Positions 1 to 6,439 of a stretch of 16,587 nt of DNA are shown here, piece by piece. The notes under the pieces were generated by a model. That model ran no database searches and was not told where the DNA came from. It saw only the letters and a list, made by a program, of their open reading frames with translations. This DNA comes from Polaromonas sp. (lineage in GTDB: Bacteria; Pseudomonadota; Gammaproteobacteria; Burkholderiales; Burkholderiaceae_C). The stretch is from contig JAQGMN010000005.1 of NCBI GenBank assembly GCA_028292345.1, positions 1 to 16,587 of the forward strand, read 5' to 3'. Within the stretch, counting starts at the first letter, position 1, and each line of letters opens with the position of its first letter. The position numbers and the translations under genes were made by a program.

Positions 1-104
1 TCATGTGCTCGCCCGCCCCGGGGAATCTGGCGGCACGCGCATCAAACTACATTTTGTATACTCGTCCCTGTTTCTTCGGCGCAAAGTGGCTTTAGCCACC
101 AGAT

Positions 105-178
105 GCGGGTGTAGTTCAATGGCAGAACGGCAGCTTCCCAAGCTTCATACGAGGGTTCGATTCCCTTCACCCGCTCCA
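105..178 (+). tRNA. tRNA-Gly (anticodon CCC)
   Basis: This is a complete 74-nt cloverleaf. The acceptor stem GCGGGTG (105-111) pairs perfectly with CACCCGC (168-174), followed by T175 and an encoded CCA (176-178). The D-stem is GTTC/GAAC. The T-arm carries GGTTCGATTCC. The anticodon loop TTCCCAA (135-141) puts CCC at 137-139, which reads the Gly codon GGG. The anticodon stem GCAGC (130-134) against GCTTC (142-146) has one C-T mismatch (C131 with T145, tRNA positions 28 and 42). Related tRNA-Gly(CCC) genes usually have a paired base there. Upstream, TATACT at 57-62 could be a -10 box, and GTGGC/GCCAC (86-90/95-99) could form a small leader hairpin. No terminator is obvious downstream. Confidence 0.95.
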
Positions 179-329
179 TAACAAGCCTTCCAAGGATTCT
201 CTTGTGCATGCCCGGCCCTGAAGTGCCCCAGCGCATCCGATGCAAGCCGCAGCTGCGTTCGCTTCGCTTGAATGCTCATGAGCGCGCCACCCGTTGCCGT
301 ACCGTCCATTTTCACAATTGCTTCAGGCC

Positions 330-923
330 ATGAAAAACGACACCCAGAACATCCTTCGCCACTGGCGGGAAGCCATTCCCGACGACCGCCTGGCGCATCT
401 CGTGCGGGACACGGAGCGTGCTTTCCGCAGGGCGCTGCAGATCCGGCTCGCAGAGCACGGCGTACCTTTTGGCCACTGGAGTTTTTTGCGCATCCTCTGG
501 GAAAGCGATGGCCTGACGCAAAAGGAACTCAGTGAACGCGCCGGCGTGATGGAACCCACGACCTTTGCTGCCATGAAAGCGATGGAAATCCGGGGCCATG
601 TGCTGCGCAGGCAGCTTCCCACCAACCGCAAAAACATGTATGTCTACCTGACCCCCGAAGGCAGGGCGCTGAAGGAAAAGCTGGTGCCGCTGGCGGAGGA
701 GACCAATCGCATCAGCACCCAGGGCGTTCCGGCGGCCGACGTGCAACTGACGCGCAAGGTGCTGCTCGCGATGATCGAGAACCTGGCCAGGGATGAATTG
801 CAGGAAACCGCAGGCGCCAATGTCAAGGCCAACCGCGCGGGCCTGGCCGGGGCCGGGCGAAAAAAATCCGCCGCAGCGGAAAAAGCCGGCGGCCTGCGGC
901 CCGACGGGGCCGCAGCGCTTTAA
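330..923 (+). CDS. MarR-family transcriptional regulator
   Basis: This is a 197-aa winged-helix regulator. With the ATG at 330 the protein begins MKNDTQNILRHW. Residues about 25-140 match the MarR fold: an N-terminal dimerisation helix, then the recognition helix region 'LTQKELSERAGVMEPTTFAAM', then the wing 'RRQLPTNRKNMYVYLTPEGRAL'. MarR proteins bind palindromic operators as dimers and often sense aromatic acids or oxidants. The frame is also open to a TTG at 294, but neither start has a good Shine-Dalgarno sequence, and the ATG gives the usual MarR N-terminus. The last ~40 residues are a low-complexity Ala/Gly/Lys tail beyond the MarR domain. The DNA coding for it also holds hairpins that look like terminators for the convergent scoAB operon, whose last gene ends 2 nt away. 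The ligand and target genes are unknown. Confidence 0.85.
   Translation: MKNDTQNILRHWREAIPDDRLAHLVRDTERAFRRALQIRLAEHGVPFGHWSFLRILWESDGLTQKELSERAGVMEPTTFAAMKAMEIRGHVLRRQLPTNRKNMYVYLTPEGRALKEKLVPLAEETNRISTQGVPAADVQLTRKVLLAMIENLARDELQETAGANVKANRAGLAGAGRKKSAAAEKAGGLRPDGAAAL
860..880 (-). terminator. intrinsic terminator for scoAB inside the marR 3' end
   Basis: On the minus strand a TCCGC/GCGGA stem (867-871/876-880) with a 4-nt loop is followed directly by seven T residues (866 down to 860). It lies about 45-65 nt past the scoB stop, so it is well placed to end the scoAB transcript. It sits inside the coding sequence of the convergent marR gene. Confidence 0.6.
894..915. terminator. GC-rich hairpin between convergent marR and scoB
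   Basis: A perfect 9-bp stem, CTGCGGCCC (894-902) with GGGCCGCAG (907-915), has a 4-nt loop (GACG). It falls at the end of marR and just beyond the scoB stop. On the plus strand it is followed by a weak T-rich stretch (918-926), and on the minus strand by a T run at 884-881 and the terminator at 860-880. It probably acts as part of a two-way termination zone. Confidence 0.45.
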
Positions 924-925
924 TT

Positions 926-1564
926 TCAGATCAGCGTCACGCCGGTCCTGGCCTGCAGCGCTTCCCGGGTCACGCCAGGCGCGAGTTCCACCACCTTCAG
1001 CCCCAGCGGCGTGACGTCCATCACCGCCAGGTCGGTGATGATGCGGTCCACCACACCGACGCCGGTCAGCGGCAAGGTGCATTGCGGCAGGATCTTCATG
1101 TCTTCGGTGCCGTCCTTCTTGCGGGCGACATGCTCCATCAGCACGATCACGCGCTTGACGCCGGCGACCAGGTCCATCGCGCCGCCCATGCCCTTGACCA
1201 TCTTGCCCGGAATCATCCAGTTGGCCAGGTCGCCCTGCTCGCTGACCTGCATCGCGCCCAGGATGGACAGGTTGATCTTGCCGCCGCGAATCATCGCAAA
1301 GCTGTCATGGCTGCCGAAGATCGACGAGCCCGGCAGCGTGGTCACGGTCTGCTTGCCGGCGTTGATCAGGTCGGCGTCCACCTGGTCTTCCGTGGGGAAC
1401 GGGCCGATGCCGAGCATGCCGTTCTCGGACTGCAGCCAGACTTCCTTGTCGCTGGGAACGAAGTTGGCGACCAGCGTCGGAATGCCGATGCCGAGGTTGA
1501 CATAGAAACCGTCTTCGAGTTCCTGGGCAGCGCGGGCCGCCATTTGGTCTTGGGTCCACGGCAT
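926..1564 (-). CDS. scoB: 3-oxoacid CoA-transferase subunit B
   Basis: This 212-aa protein is the catalytic half of a succinyl-CoA:3-ketoacid CoA-transferase (SCOT). The enzyme moves CoA from succinyl-CoA to acetoacetate or similar 3-oxo acids in the cytoplasm. The motif 'LQSENGMLGIGP' (residues 44-55) holds the catalytic glutamate, Glu47, of the SENG signature of family I CoA-transferases. The sequence 'GAMQVSEQGDLANWMIPGK' and the following GMGGAMDLV are typical of SCOT subunit B rather than 3-oxoadipate CoA-transferase PcaJ. The length is normal for this subunit. The ATG is preceded by GGAG in the last codons of scoA, and only 3 nt separate the two genes, so translation is probably coupled. 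The substrate is inferred from family resemblance, and an adipate or other beta-keto-acid substrate remains possible. Confidence 0.93.
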   Translation of the reverse strand: MPWTQDQMAARAAQELEDGFYVNLGIGIPTLVANFVPSDKEVWLQSENGMLGIGPFPTEDQVDADLINAGKQTVTTLPGSSIFGSHDSFAMIRGGKINLSILGAMQVSEQGDLANWMIPGKMVKGMGGAMDLVAGVKRVIVLMEHVARKKDGTEDMKILPQCTLPLTGVGVVDRIITDLAVMDVTPLGLKVVELAPGVTREALQARTGVTLI

Positions 1565-1567
1565 GCT

Positions 1568-2386
1568 TCAGGCTCCTTGTTGGCCGGTGGCGGCCTGGGT
1601 GGTGGATGGGGCGGGTTCGTCGGCGGTGATGACCGCGGCCTGGGCAATGGCGGCCTGCGCCTCGACCTTGGCGGCGGCGGCATCGACCGGCGCCTCGGTC
1701 ACGGTGCGTTTCTCGATGCGCTTTTCAGGGTTCGGGTTGTGCACGATGCGGTGCACATAGATGCCGGCCAGATGCACCTGGTCGGGTTCGATGTCGCCGG
1801 TTTCCACCACCTCTTCCACCTCGACAATGCAGACTTTGCCGGCCATGGCCACGGCGGGATTGAAGTTGCGGGCGGTCAGGCGGAACTGCAGGTTCCCGGA
1901 CTTGTCGGCCCGGTGCGCCTTGACCAGCGCCACGTCGGGCACCAGGGCGCGTTCCATGACATAGGTTTCGCCATCGAACTCGCGCAGTTCCTTGCCCTCG
2001 GCCACCAGGGTGCCGACGCCGGTCTTGGTGAAGAAGGCCGGAATGCCGGCGCCGCCGGCGCGCAGCTTTTCAGCCAGCGTGCCCTGCGGCGTGAATTCAA
2101 GCTCCAGCTCGCCGGCCAGGTACTGGCGTTCGAATTCCTTGTTTTCGCCGACATAGGACGAGATCATTTTCCTGATCTGCCGCGTTTCCAGCAGCTTGCC
2201 CAGGCCGAAGCCGTCGACGCCGGCATTGTTGGAAATCACCGTCAGGTCCCGGGCGCCGGAATCGCGCAGCGCATCGATCAGCGCCTCGGGAATTCCGCAC
2301 AGGCCAAAACCGCCGACAGCGAGCAGTTGCCCGTCCTTGACGATGCCCCGCAGGGCTTCTGCGGCAGAGGGAAAAAGTTTCTTCAC
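1568..2386 (-). CDS. scoA: 3-oxoacid CoA-transferase subunit A with extended C-terminal tail
   Basis: This 272-aa protein is the CoA-binding half of the SCOT heterodimer. The glycine-rich signature 'GGFGLCGIPEAL' is at residues 25-36 and 'ISNNAGVDGFGLG' at 51-63, both typical of family I subunit A. The start is a GTG at 2386 with AAGGAG eight bases upstream. Bacterial A subunits usually end near residue 230. This one continues for about 42 residues (230-272) as an Ala/Pro/Thr/Gln-rich tail with no recognisable fold. The tail then stops 3 nt before the scoB start. The tail resembles the linker that joins the two halves in the fused eukaryotic SCOT. The operon is divergent from a PAS-LuxR regulator across 109 bp and may be controlled by it. 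Confidence 0.93.
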   Translation of the reverse strand: MKKLFPSAAEALRGIVKDGQLLAVGGFGLCGIPEALIDALRDSGARDLTVISNNAGVDGFGLGKLLETRQIRKMISSYVGENKEFERQYLAGELELEFTPQGTLAEKLRAGGAGIPAFFTKTGVGTLVAEGKELREFDGETYVMERALVPDVALVKAHRADKSGNLQFRLTARNFNPAVAMAGKVCIVEVEEVVETGDIEPDQVHLAGIYVHRIVHNPNPEKRIEKRTVTEAPVDAAAAKVEAQAAIAQAAVITADEPAPSTTQAATGQQGA

Positions 2387-2452
2387 AAAAATGTCTCCTT
2401 GTTTCGTTCAGCCTTCAGGACGTGTTCACGCGCCTGTCCGGTCCATTACGAT

Positions 2453-2474
2453 ACTACCTAATGCGCTACGTAGT
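2453..2474. promoter_or_regulatory. candidate operator in the scoA/luxR divergent region
   Basis: ACTAC (2453-2457) and GTAGT (2470-2474) form an inverted repeat with a 12-bp spacer. The right part also contains the perfect 8-bp palindrome CTACGTAG (2466-2473). The element lies midway between the scoA GTG (2386) and the regulator ATG (2496), where it could control both promoters. The most obvious candidate to bind it is the neighbouring LuxR-type protein. This is an inference from position and symmetry only. Confidence 0.35.
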
Positions 2475-2495
2475 TTTTCTTAAAGGTTTGCCCTG

Positions 2496-3053
2496 ATGTC
2501 CACGGATTACCAACTGGCTTTCGATCTGGCACCGGTAGGACTCGTATTGTCCCGCAACCGCTCGATACTTGACTGCAACCAGCATGTCTGCGAAATGTTC
2601 GGCACCACGCGCGAACAGCTGGTGGGCCAGTCCTTCCTGATCCTTTACCCGAGCGCCGATGAATACGAGCGCATCGGCGCGCGCATGCTTCCCATTTTGA
2701 ATGCCACCGGCATGTACTCCGACAACCGCATCATGAAGCGGGTCGAAGGGCGGATGAAGGGCGAAACCTTCTGGTGCCACGTGACGGGCCGGGCGCTGAA
2801 CCGCAATGCGCCGCATGAATCCGGCATCTGGACGTTTGAGGACCTGAGCGCCAGCCGTCCGGTCACGGCCGAACTGACGGCCCGGGAACGCGAGGTGGCG
2901 GCCCACCTGATGCGCGGCCTGACCTCCAAGGAAATCGGCCGCGCCCTGATCATCAGCCACCGCACGGTGGAGATTTACCGGGCGCGCCTGATGCGCAAGT
3001 TCAAGGCCTCGACCACGGCCGATCTGGTGCAAAGGCTGATGGCCGGGGACTGA
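2496..3053 (+). CDS. PAS domain-containing LuxR-family transcriptional regulator
   Basis: This is a 185-aa two-domain regulator. Residues about 5-115 form a PAS fold ('LAPVGLVLSRNRSILDCNQ', 'REQLVGQSFLILYPS', 'GETFWCHVTGRAL'), which usually senses a small molecule, redox state or cofactor. Residues about 127-183 are a LuxR/FixJ helix-turn-helix: 'LTAREREVAAHLMRGLTSKE' is followed by the recognition segment 'SHRTVEIYRARLMRKF'. There is no receiver domain, so it is not a classical response regulator. The ATG has AAAGG about nine bases upstream. It is divergent from scoAB, so autoregulation and control of the CoA-transferase operon are reasonable guesses. The sensed signal is unknown. Similar one-component PAS-LuxR proteins are common in Burkholderiales, and most are uncharacterised. 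Confidence 0.88.
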   Translation: MSTDYQLAFDLAPVGLVLSRNRSILDCNQHVCEMFGTTREQLVGQSFLILYPSADEYERIGARMLPILNATGMYSDNRIMKRVEGRMKGETFWCHVTGRALNRNAPHESGIWTFEDLSASRPVTAELTAREREVAAHLMRGLTSKEIGRALIISHRTVEIYRARLMRKFKASTTADLVQRLMAGD

Positions 3054-3066
3054 ACGCCCGGCGAGT

Positions 3067-3088
3067 TGGCAGACGCTTGCGCCTGCCA
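3067..3088. terminator. hairpin between convergent luxR-type gene and hpf
   Basis: TGGCAG (3067-3072) pairs with CTGCCA (3083-3088), with an inner CGC/GCG pairing and one A-C mismatch, giving a nearly continuous stem. A second possible stem, CAGGG/CCCTG, follows at about 3087-3104. There is no T run, so this is a possible bidirectional terminator of the convergent pair and not a classic intrinsic one. Confidence 0.4.
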
Positions 3089-3119
3089 GGGACGTGCGGC
3101 CCTGACGTGGGCCGGATGC

Positions 3120-3479
3120 TCAGGCGTTGTCGAGGTCGGGCTCGCGCCGGATCGATTCGCGGGCGCGGTGGTCGCGCAGTTTGCCCAGGGTATGTTCCAG
3201 CACGCGCTTGAGCTTGTCGCTCGCGCCCCGGAAGGCTTCGTCCTGGTTGGCGCCATGGTGGTTGACCGCGACCGGCTCGCGGTTGGCCAGCCGGGCTTCC
3301 ATCATGCAGCGCGTGTGGTCGGGACTGACCTTTTCGCCGTTTTCGTCGCTCATGTGGACTTCGATGCGGGTGATGTCGTCCCTGAAGCGGCTGAAGGAGT
3401 CATTCAGTTCGGCGTTCGCCCAGCGTTCGAACGATTCGCCCGTGTCAATGCTGTGGTTGGAGTTGATCTGAATTTGCAT
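3120..3479 (-). CDS. HPF/RaiA-family ribosome hibernation factor
   Basis: This 119-aa protein begins MQIQINSNHSIDTGESFERW and shows the S30AE/HPF pattern. There is an N-terminal beta strand, a helix, 'ITRIEVHMSDENG', and the later 'ARLANREPVAVNHHGANQDE' with the basic helix 'KLKRVLEHTLGKLRDHRARE'. Proteins of this family bind the 30S subunit in the decoding region and silence or dimerise ribosomes in stationary phase. The ATG at 3479 has AAGGA about nine bases upstream. Longer reading from an upstream start would add about 120 residues that look like non-coding leader. The length matches the short HPF/YfiA form without the long-HPF dimerisation domain. Whether it acts like HPF or like RaiA cannot be told from sequence alone. 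Confidence 0.85.
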   Translation of the reverse strand: MQIQINSNHSIDTGESFERWANAELNDSFSRFRDDITRIEVHMSDENGEKVSPDHTRCMMEARLANREPVAVNHHGANQDEAFRGASDKLKRVLEHTLGKLRDHRARESIRREPDLDNA

Positions 3480-3543
3480 CTGCTTGTTTCCTTTTTCTGG
3501 GAAAGCGCAGCATCTGACCAGGCGGCCGTGCTGCGTGGTGAAA

Positions 3544-3576
3544 CCGCCAAATAGGCGGAAGGGAAAAACCATTATG
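3544..3576 (-). promoter_or_regulatory. possible hpf -10 box and leader hairpin
   Basis: On the minus strand CATAAT (3576-3571) resembles a -10 box, although no -35 match lies upstream. Between it and the hpf start, CCGCC/GGCGG (3544-3548/3554-3558) forms a 5-bp hairpin about 65 nt before the ATG. Stationary-phase control of an HPF gene would be expected, but this assignment is weak. Confidence 0.25.
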
Positions 3577-3673
3577 TTCCCGCAACGTGCGCAGCCCTGT
3601 AGTCCACATTCTCCGTCGGGATGTTGAACCGCGATGCGCCACGGGAAACGGCCTTTTGCCGAAGCTGCTAGCC

Positions 3674-3727
3674 TTTCAATAGCTTGAAAAGCACATGGGT
3701 ATTGCGCTGGAGCACTAAAACCCTTGA
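3674..3727 (+). repeat. dispersed intergenic repeat, copy 1
   Basis: This copy runs TTTCAATAGCTTGAAAAGCA, then ATGGGTATTGCGCTGGAGC, then an A-rich end. It shares the TTCAATAGCT...GCAC..GGTATTGCGC framework with the copies at 6374-6435 and 14152-14204, all in the same orientation. The left end forms a small hairpin, TTTCAA/TTGAAA with loop TAGC. It sits just past the stop of the carboxymuconolactone-decarboxylase-like gene, where it may also help end transcription. Confidence 0.6.
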
Positions 3728-3759
3728 AATTCCGGTACGGCGGCGAAGCTGGGTCCGGT

Positions 3760-4158
3760 TCAGTCCTTTTTCGTGCCCTCCACCACTTCGGCGGCCGTGC
3801 GAAAGGCCTCGACCGCCGTCGGCACGCCGCAATACACCGCCGCATGCAGCAGCACTTCCTGCAACTCGGCCGGGGTGGCGCCGTTGTTGAGCGCGCCGCG
3901 CAGGTGGCCCTTGAGTTCGTTCTGTTTGCCGAGCGCCGTCAGCATGGCCACGGTGACCAGGCTGCGGGTCTTGAGGTCCAGGCCGGGCCGCTGCCAGACA
4001 TCGCCCCAGGCCTTGGCGGTGATGTGCTCCTGGATGGGCCGGGTGAAGTCGGTCATGCCTGCGAGGGCGCGGGCGACGAAGTCCTCGCCCATGACCTGCT
4101 TGCGGGTGGCCAGGCCTTTGTCGTAATTGCTGTCCTGGCTGTCCTGGGAAATGTTCAT
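3760..4158 (-). CDS. carboxymuconolactone decarboxylase family protein (PcaC-like)
   Basis: This 132-aa protein closely follows the 4-carboxymuconolactone decarboxylase pattern of the protocatechuate branch of the beta-ketoadipate pathway. It has 'NYDKGLATRKQVMGEDFV', 'FTRPIQEHITAKAWGDVWQR', 'PGLDLKTRSLVTVAMLTALG' and a C-terminal half with 'HLRGALNNGATPAELQEVLL' followed by HAAVYCGVP. The fold is the AhpD-like all-helical fold, but there is only one cysteine (in YCGVP), so the CxxC peroxidase motif is absent. The ATG at 4158 has AAGGAG eight bases upstream and is preferred over an upstream TTG at 4176. It begins 43 nt after the catalase stop on the same strand, so the two are probably co-transcribed. 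No pcaB, pcaD or pcaGH gene is nearby. An aromatic-degradation role is therefore uncertain, and a peroxide-linked role is possible. Confidence 0.85.
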   Translation of the reverse strand: MNISQDSQDSNYDKGLATRKQVMGEDFVARALAGMTDFTRPIQEHITAKAWGDVWQRPGLDLKTRSLVTVAMLTALGKQNELKGHLRGALNNGATPAELQEVLLHAAVYCGVPTAVEAFRTAAEVVEGTKKD

Positions 4159-4201
4159 GCGGTAGGCTCCTTGCAAAAAGCCTCCAGCATAGCGGCACCG
4201 G

Positions 4202-5650
4202 TTACAGGCCGAGCTTGCGTTTCACATCGGCGCCGTACTTCGCGTCGGCCTCGGTGAAATGGCCGAGCTGCAGCCGCTGGATGTCCACCGCAATGCCGGC
4301 CATGGCGCCGGCGATGTTGCTGGTGAGCTTGTCCTGCTCATCGGCCGACAACAAGCGAAACAGGTTGCCCGCCTGGGTGTAGTCGTCCTCGCGGCCCCGG
4401 CCATCGAATCGGCCGGCCGCGCCATCCAGCGCCCAGCCGGCGTCGCCGTGGCCGAAGCCCTGGGGACGCGAGCCTGCGGCCTGCACCGTGGCATAGTTCT
4501 GCGCCGCGCCGCCGTTGTCGGCCACCATGGCGCCGTCGCGCTGCTGGTGGTGGAACGGGCACTTGGGCGCATTCACCGGCAGGTGCTGGTGGTTGGTGCC
4601 CACCCGGTAGAGCTGCGCATCATGGTAGGCAAACAAGCGGCCCTGCAGCATCTTGTCGGGGCTGTAGCCCAGGCCGGGCACCACGTTCGCCGGGGAGAAA
4701 GCGACCTGCTCGACCTCGGCATGGTAGTTGGCGGGGTTGCGGTTCAGCTCGATCATGCCGACCGGGCGGCGCGGAAAGTCGGCATGCGGCCAGACCTTGG
4801 TGACGTCGAACGGGTTCCAGCCGGTGCGCTGCTCCCAGGCCGCGAGTTCGGCCTCGGTCGCCAGCTGCACGCTGACTTCCCACTTCGGAAAGTTGCCGGT
4901 GGCAATGGCGTTGAACAGGTCGCGCTGGGCATAGTCGGGGTCTTCGCCAGCCAGCCGCACGGCGTCATGCGCTTCCAGGTTCTTGATGCCCTGCCCGGTG
5001 CGAAAGTGCCATTTCACGAAGGTGCGCTCGCCGGCGTCGTTGACCAGGCTGAAGGTGTGGCTGCCAAAGCCGTGCATGTGGCGGTAGCCGTCGGGCGTGC
5101 CCCGGCTGCTGAACAGCATCGTCACCTGGTGCAGCGACTCGGGCGCCTGGCTCCAGAAGTCCCACATCATGGTCGGCGACTTCAGGTTGGTCTGCGGGTC
5201 GCGCTTCTGGGTGTGGATGAAGTCGGGGAACTTGATCGCGTCCTTGATGAAGAACATCGGCGTGTTGTTGCCGACCAGGTCCCAGTTGCCTTCCTCGGTG
5301 TAAAAGCGCATGGCAAAGCCGCGCGGGTCGCGCTCGGTGTCGGCGCTGCCGCGCTCGCCGCCCACCGTGGAAAAGCGGTGGAAGGTTTCGGTGGTCTTGC
5401 CGACGTGGCTGAACAGCTTGGCCTTGGTGTAGGGCGTGATGTCGTGCGTGACGGTGAAGGTGCCGTGCGCGCCCGAACCCTTGGCATGCACCACGCGCTC
5501 GGGAATGCGCTCGCGGTTGAAGTGCTGCAGCTTTTCGATCAGGTGGAAGTCCTGCATCAGCACCGGGCCGCGCGGGCCGGCGGTGATGCTGTTCTGGTTG
5601 TCGGCAACGGGAATGCCTGAAGCGGTCGTGACGGGAGGCGTGGTGCGCAT
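4202..5650 (-). CDS. katA: monofunctional haem catalase (small-subunit type)
   Basis: This 482-aa catalase breaks hydrogen peroxide into water and oxygen. The distal haem histidine is His55 in 'RERIPERVVHAKGSGAHGTF'. The catalytic asparagine is in 'GNWDLVGNNTPMFFIKD' (Asn128/129), and the proximal haem-ligand tyrosine is Tyr342 in 'RLFAYHDAQLYRVG'. The length of about 480 residues fits the small-subunit clade, with no C-terminal flavodoxin-like domain. There is no signal peptide, so it is cytoplasmic. The ATG at 5650 has AGGG eight bases upstream. It leads a minus-strand operon with the PcaC-like gene and diverges across 125 bp from an AhpD-like gene, with a possible OxyR site between them. 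The gene symbol follows the usual name for this type, and paralogues may exist elsewhere in the genome. Confidence 0.96.
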   Translation of the reverse strand: MRTTPPVTTASGIPVADNQNSITAGPRGPVLMQDFHLIEKLQHFNRERIPERVVHAKGSGAHGTFTVTHDITPYTKAKLFSHVGKTTETFHRFSTVGGERGSADTERDPRGFAMRFYTEEGNWDLVGNNTPMFFIKDAIKFPDFIHTQKRDPQTNLKSPTMMWDFWSQAPESLHQVTMLFSSRGTPDGYRHMHGFGSHTFSLVNDAGERTFVKWHFRTGQGIKNLEAHDAVRLAGEDPDYAQRDLFNAIATGNFPKWEVSVQLATEAELAAWEQRTGWNPFDVTKVWPHADFPRRPVGMIELNRNPANYHAEVEQVAFSPANVVPGLGYSPDKMLQGRLFAYHDAQLYRVGTNHQHLPVNAPKCPFHHQQRDGAMVADNGGAAQNYATVQAAGSRPQGFGHGDAGWALDGAAGRFDGRGREDDYTQAGNLFRLLSADEQDKLTSNIAGAMAGIAVDIQRLQLGHFTEADAKYGADVKRKLGL

Positions 5651-5721
5651 GAGGAATACCCTGGCTGGTTGAAAAAAGCTGCGATAGGATGGATCGTAGA
5701 AGCCTGCTGCACGCAGGTAAA

Positions 5722-5758
5722 TTCAATTGAAGCTACCTGAGCGATAGTTATTCAACAT
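5722..5758. promoter_or_regulatory. possible OxyR site between catalase and AhpD-like gene
   Basis: The OxyR tetrad is ATAG-N7-CTAT-N7-ATAG-N7-CTAT. Here the tetrad reads TTCA (5722), CTAC (5733), ATAG (5744) and ACAT (5755) at exactly 11-bp steps. That is 10 matches of 16, with the inner CTAC-N7-ATAG matching 7 of 8. The position, between a catalase and an AhpD-like gene, is what one expects for an OxyR-controlled divergent promoter. A separate CCTGC/GCAGG hairpin lies at 5703-5717. Confidence 0.3.
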
Positions 5759-5775
5759 CAACCCCGGAGAATCCC

Positions 5776-6372
5776 ATGTCACGTTATCCCGCCCCCAACC
5801 TCAACGACCTGCCCGAAGACATCAAGGCCAAGGTGCTGGAAGTCCAGGAAAAGGCCGGTTTCGTGCCCAATGTCTTCCTGGCGCTGGCGCGCCGGCCGGC
5901 CGAGTGGCGGGCCTTCTTTGCCTACCACGATGCGCTGATGCTCAAGGAGGAAAGCGGCAACCCCAACGGCTCGCTGACCAAGGGCGAGCGCGAGATGATC
6001 GTGACGGCCACCAGCGCCGCCAACCATTGCCTGTACTGCGTGGTGGCGCATGGCGCGATCCTGCGGATTTATGAAAAGAAACCGCTGGTGGCCGACCATG
6101 TGGCGGTCAACTACCGCAAGGCCGACATCACGCCCCGCCAGCGCGCCATGCTCGACTTTGCGATGAAGGTCTGCCTGCAGTCCGACCAGATCGAGGACGC
6201 CGACTTCGAGGCCTTGAAAGCGCATGGCTTTGACGACGAGGATGCCTGGGACATTGCCGCGATCACGGCGTTTTTCGGCCTGTCCAACCGCATGGCGAAC
6301 TTCAGCGGCATGCAGCCGAACCCCGAGTTCTACCTGATGGGGCGTTTGCCGAAAGCGCCCAAGGCGGCCTGA
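5776..6372 (+). CDS. AhpD-like peroxidase-related protein (CMD superfamily)
   Basis: This 198-aa protein belongs to the alkylhydroperoxidase AhpD / carboxymuconolactone decarboxylase superfamily. The motif 'AANHCLYCVVAHGAILRIY' (about residues 82-100) carries the redox CxxC (CLYC) followed by the conserved histidine, as in AhpD-type peroxidases. The N-terminal 'NLNDLPEDIKAKVLEVQEKA' and 'GFVPNVFLALARRPAEWRAF' are typical of the 'uncharacterised peroxidase-related' subfamily, which is longer than true AhpD. The likely role is thiol-based reduction of peroxides in the cytoplasm, but the physiological reductant and substrate are unknown. The ATG has a GGAG ribosome site about eight bases upstream. 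It is divergent from catalase, which supports a shared peroxide response. Its stop lies just before a dispersed repeat that separates it from the convergent PKS operon. Confidence 0.88.
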   Translation: MSRYPAPNLNDLPEDIKAKVLEVQEKAGFVPNVFLALARRPAEWRAFFAYHDALMLKEESGNPNGSLTKGEREMIVTATSAANHCLYCVVAHGAILRIYEKKPLVADHVAVNYRKADITPRQRAMLDFAMKVCLQSDQIEDADFEALKAHGFDDEDAWDIAAITAFFGLSNRMANFSGMQPNPEFYLMGRLPKAPKAA

Positions 6373-6373
6373 A

Positions 6374-6435
6374 AGCTATTGATTCAATAGCTATCAGCGC
6401 ACGATGGTATTGCGCAAACGACCTTTTTGACTGTA
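6374..6435 (+). repeat. dispersed intergenic repeat, copy 2, with perfect inverted ends
   Basis: The left end is a perfect palindrome: AGCTATTGA (6374-6382), centre T, TCAATAGCT (6384-6392). It continues as ATCAGCGCACGATGGTATTG, then CGCAAACGACC and a T run, aligning with the copies at 3674-3727 and 14152-14204. It fills almost the whole gap between the convergent AhpD-like gene (stop at 6372) and the ketosynthase gene (stop at 6440). It may work as a bidirectional terminator. Confidence 0.65.
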
Positions 6436-6439
6436 TTTT

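Noticed and set aside
42..245. 67-codon minus-strand frame covering the tRNA
   Set aside because: It is the antisense of tRNA-Gly and gives the MERVKGIEPSYEAWEAAVLP-type peptide often mis-annotated from this tRNA. It is not a gene.
1082..2461. 459-codon plus-strand frame opposite scoAB
   Set aside because: It is an antisense shadow of two clearly real genes with catalytic motifs. High GC favours long open frames on the opposite strand.
4259..5620. 453-codon plus-strand frame opposite catalase
   Set aside because: It is the antisense of catalase, whose His, Asn and Tyr catalytic residues are all intact on the minus strand. The plus frame has low-complexity, His/Val-rich content and no domain.
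5684..5698. ATAG...CGTA near the catalase start as a second OxyR half-site
   Set aside because: Only the first ATAG matches, and the next 11-bp steps do not. The site at 5722-5758 fits better.
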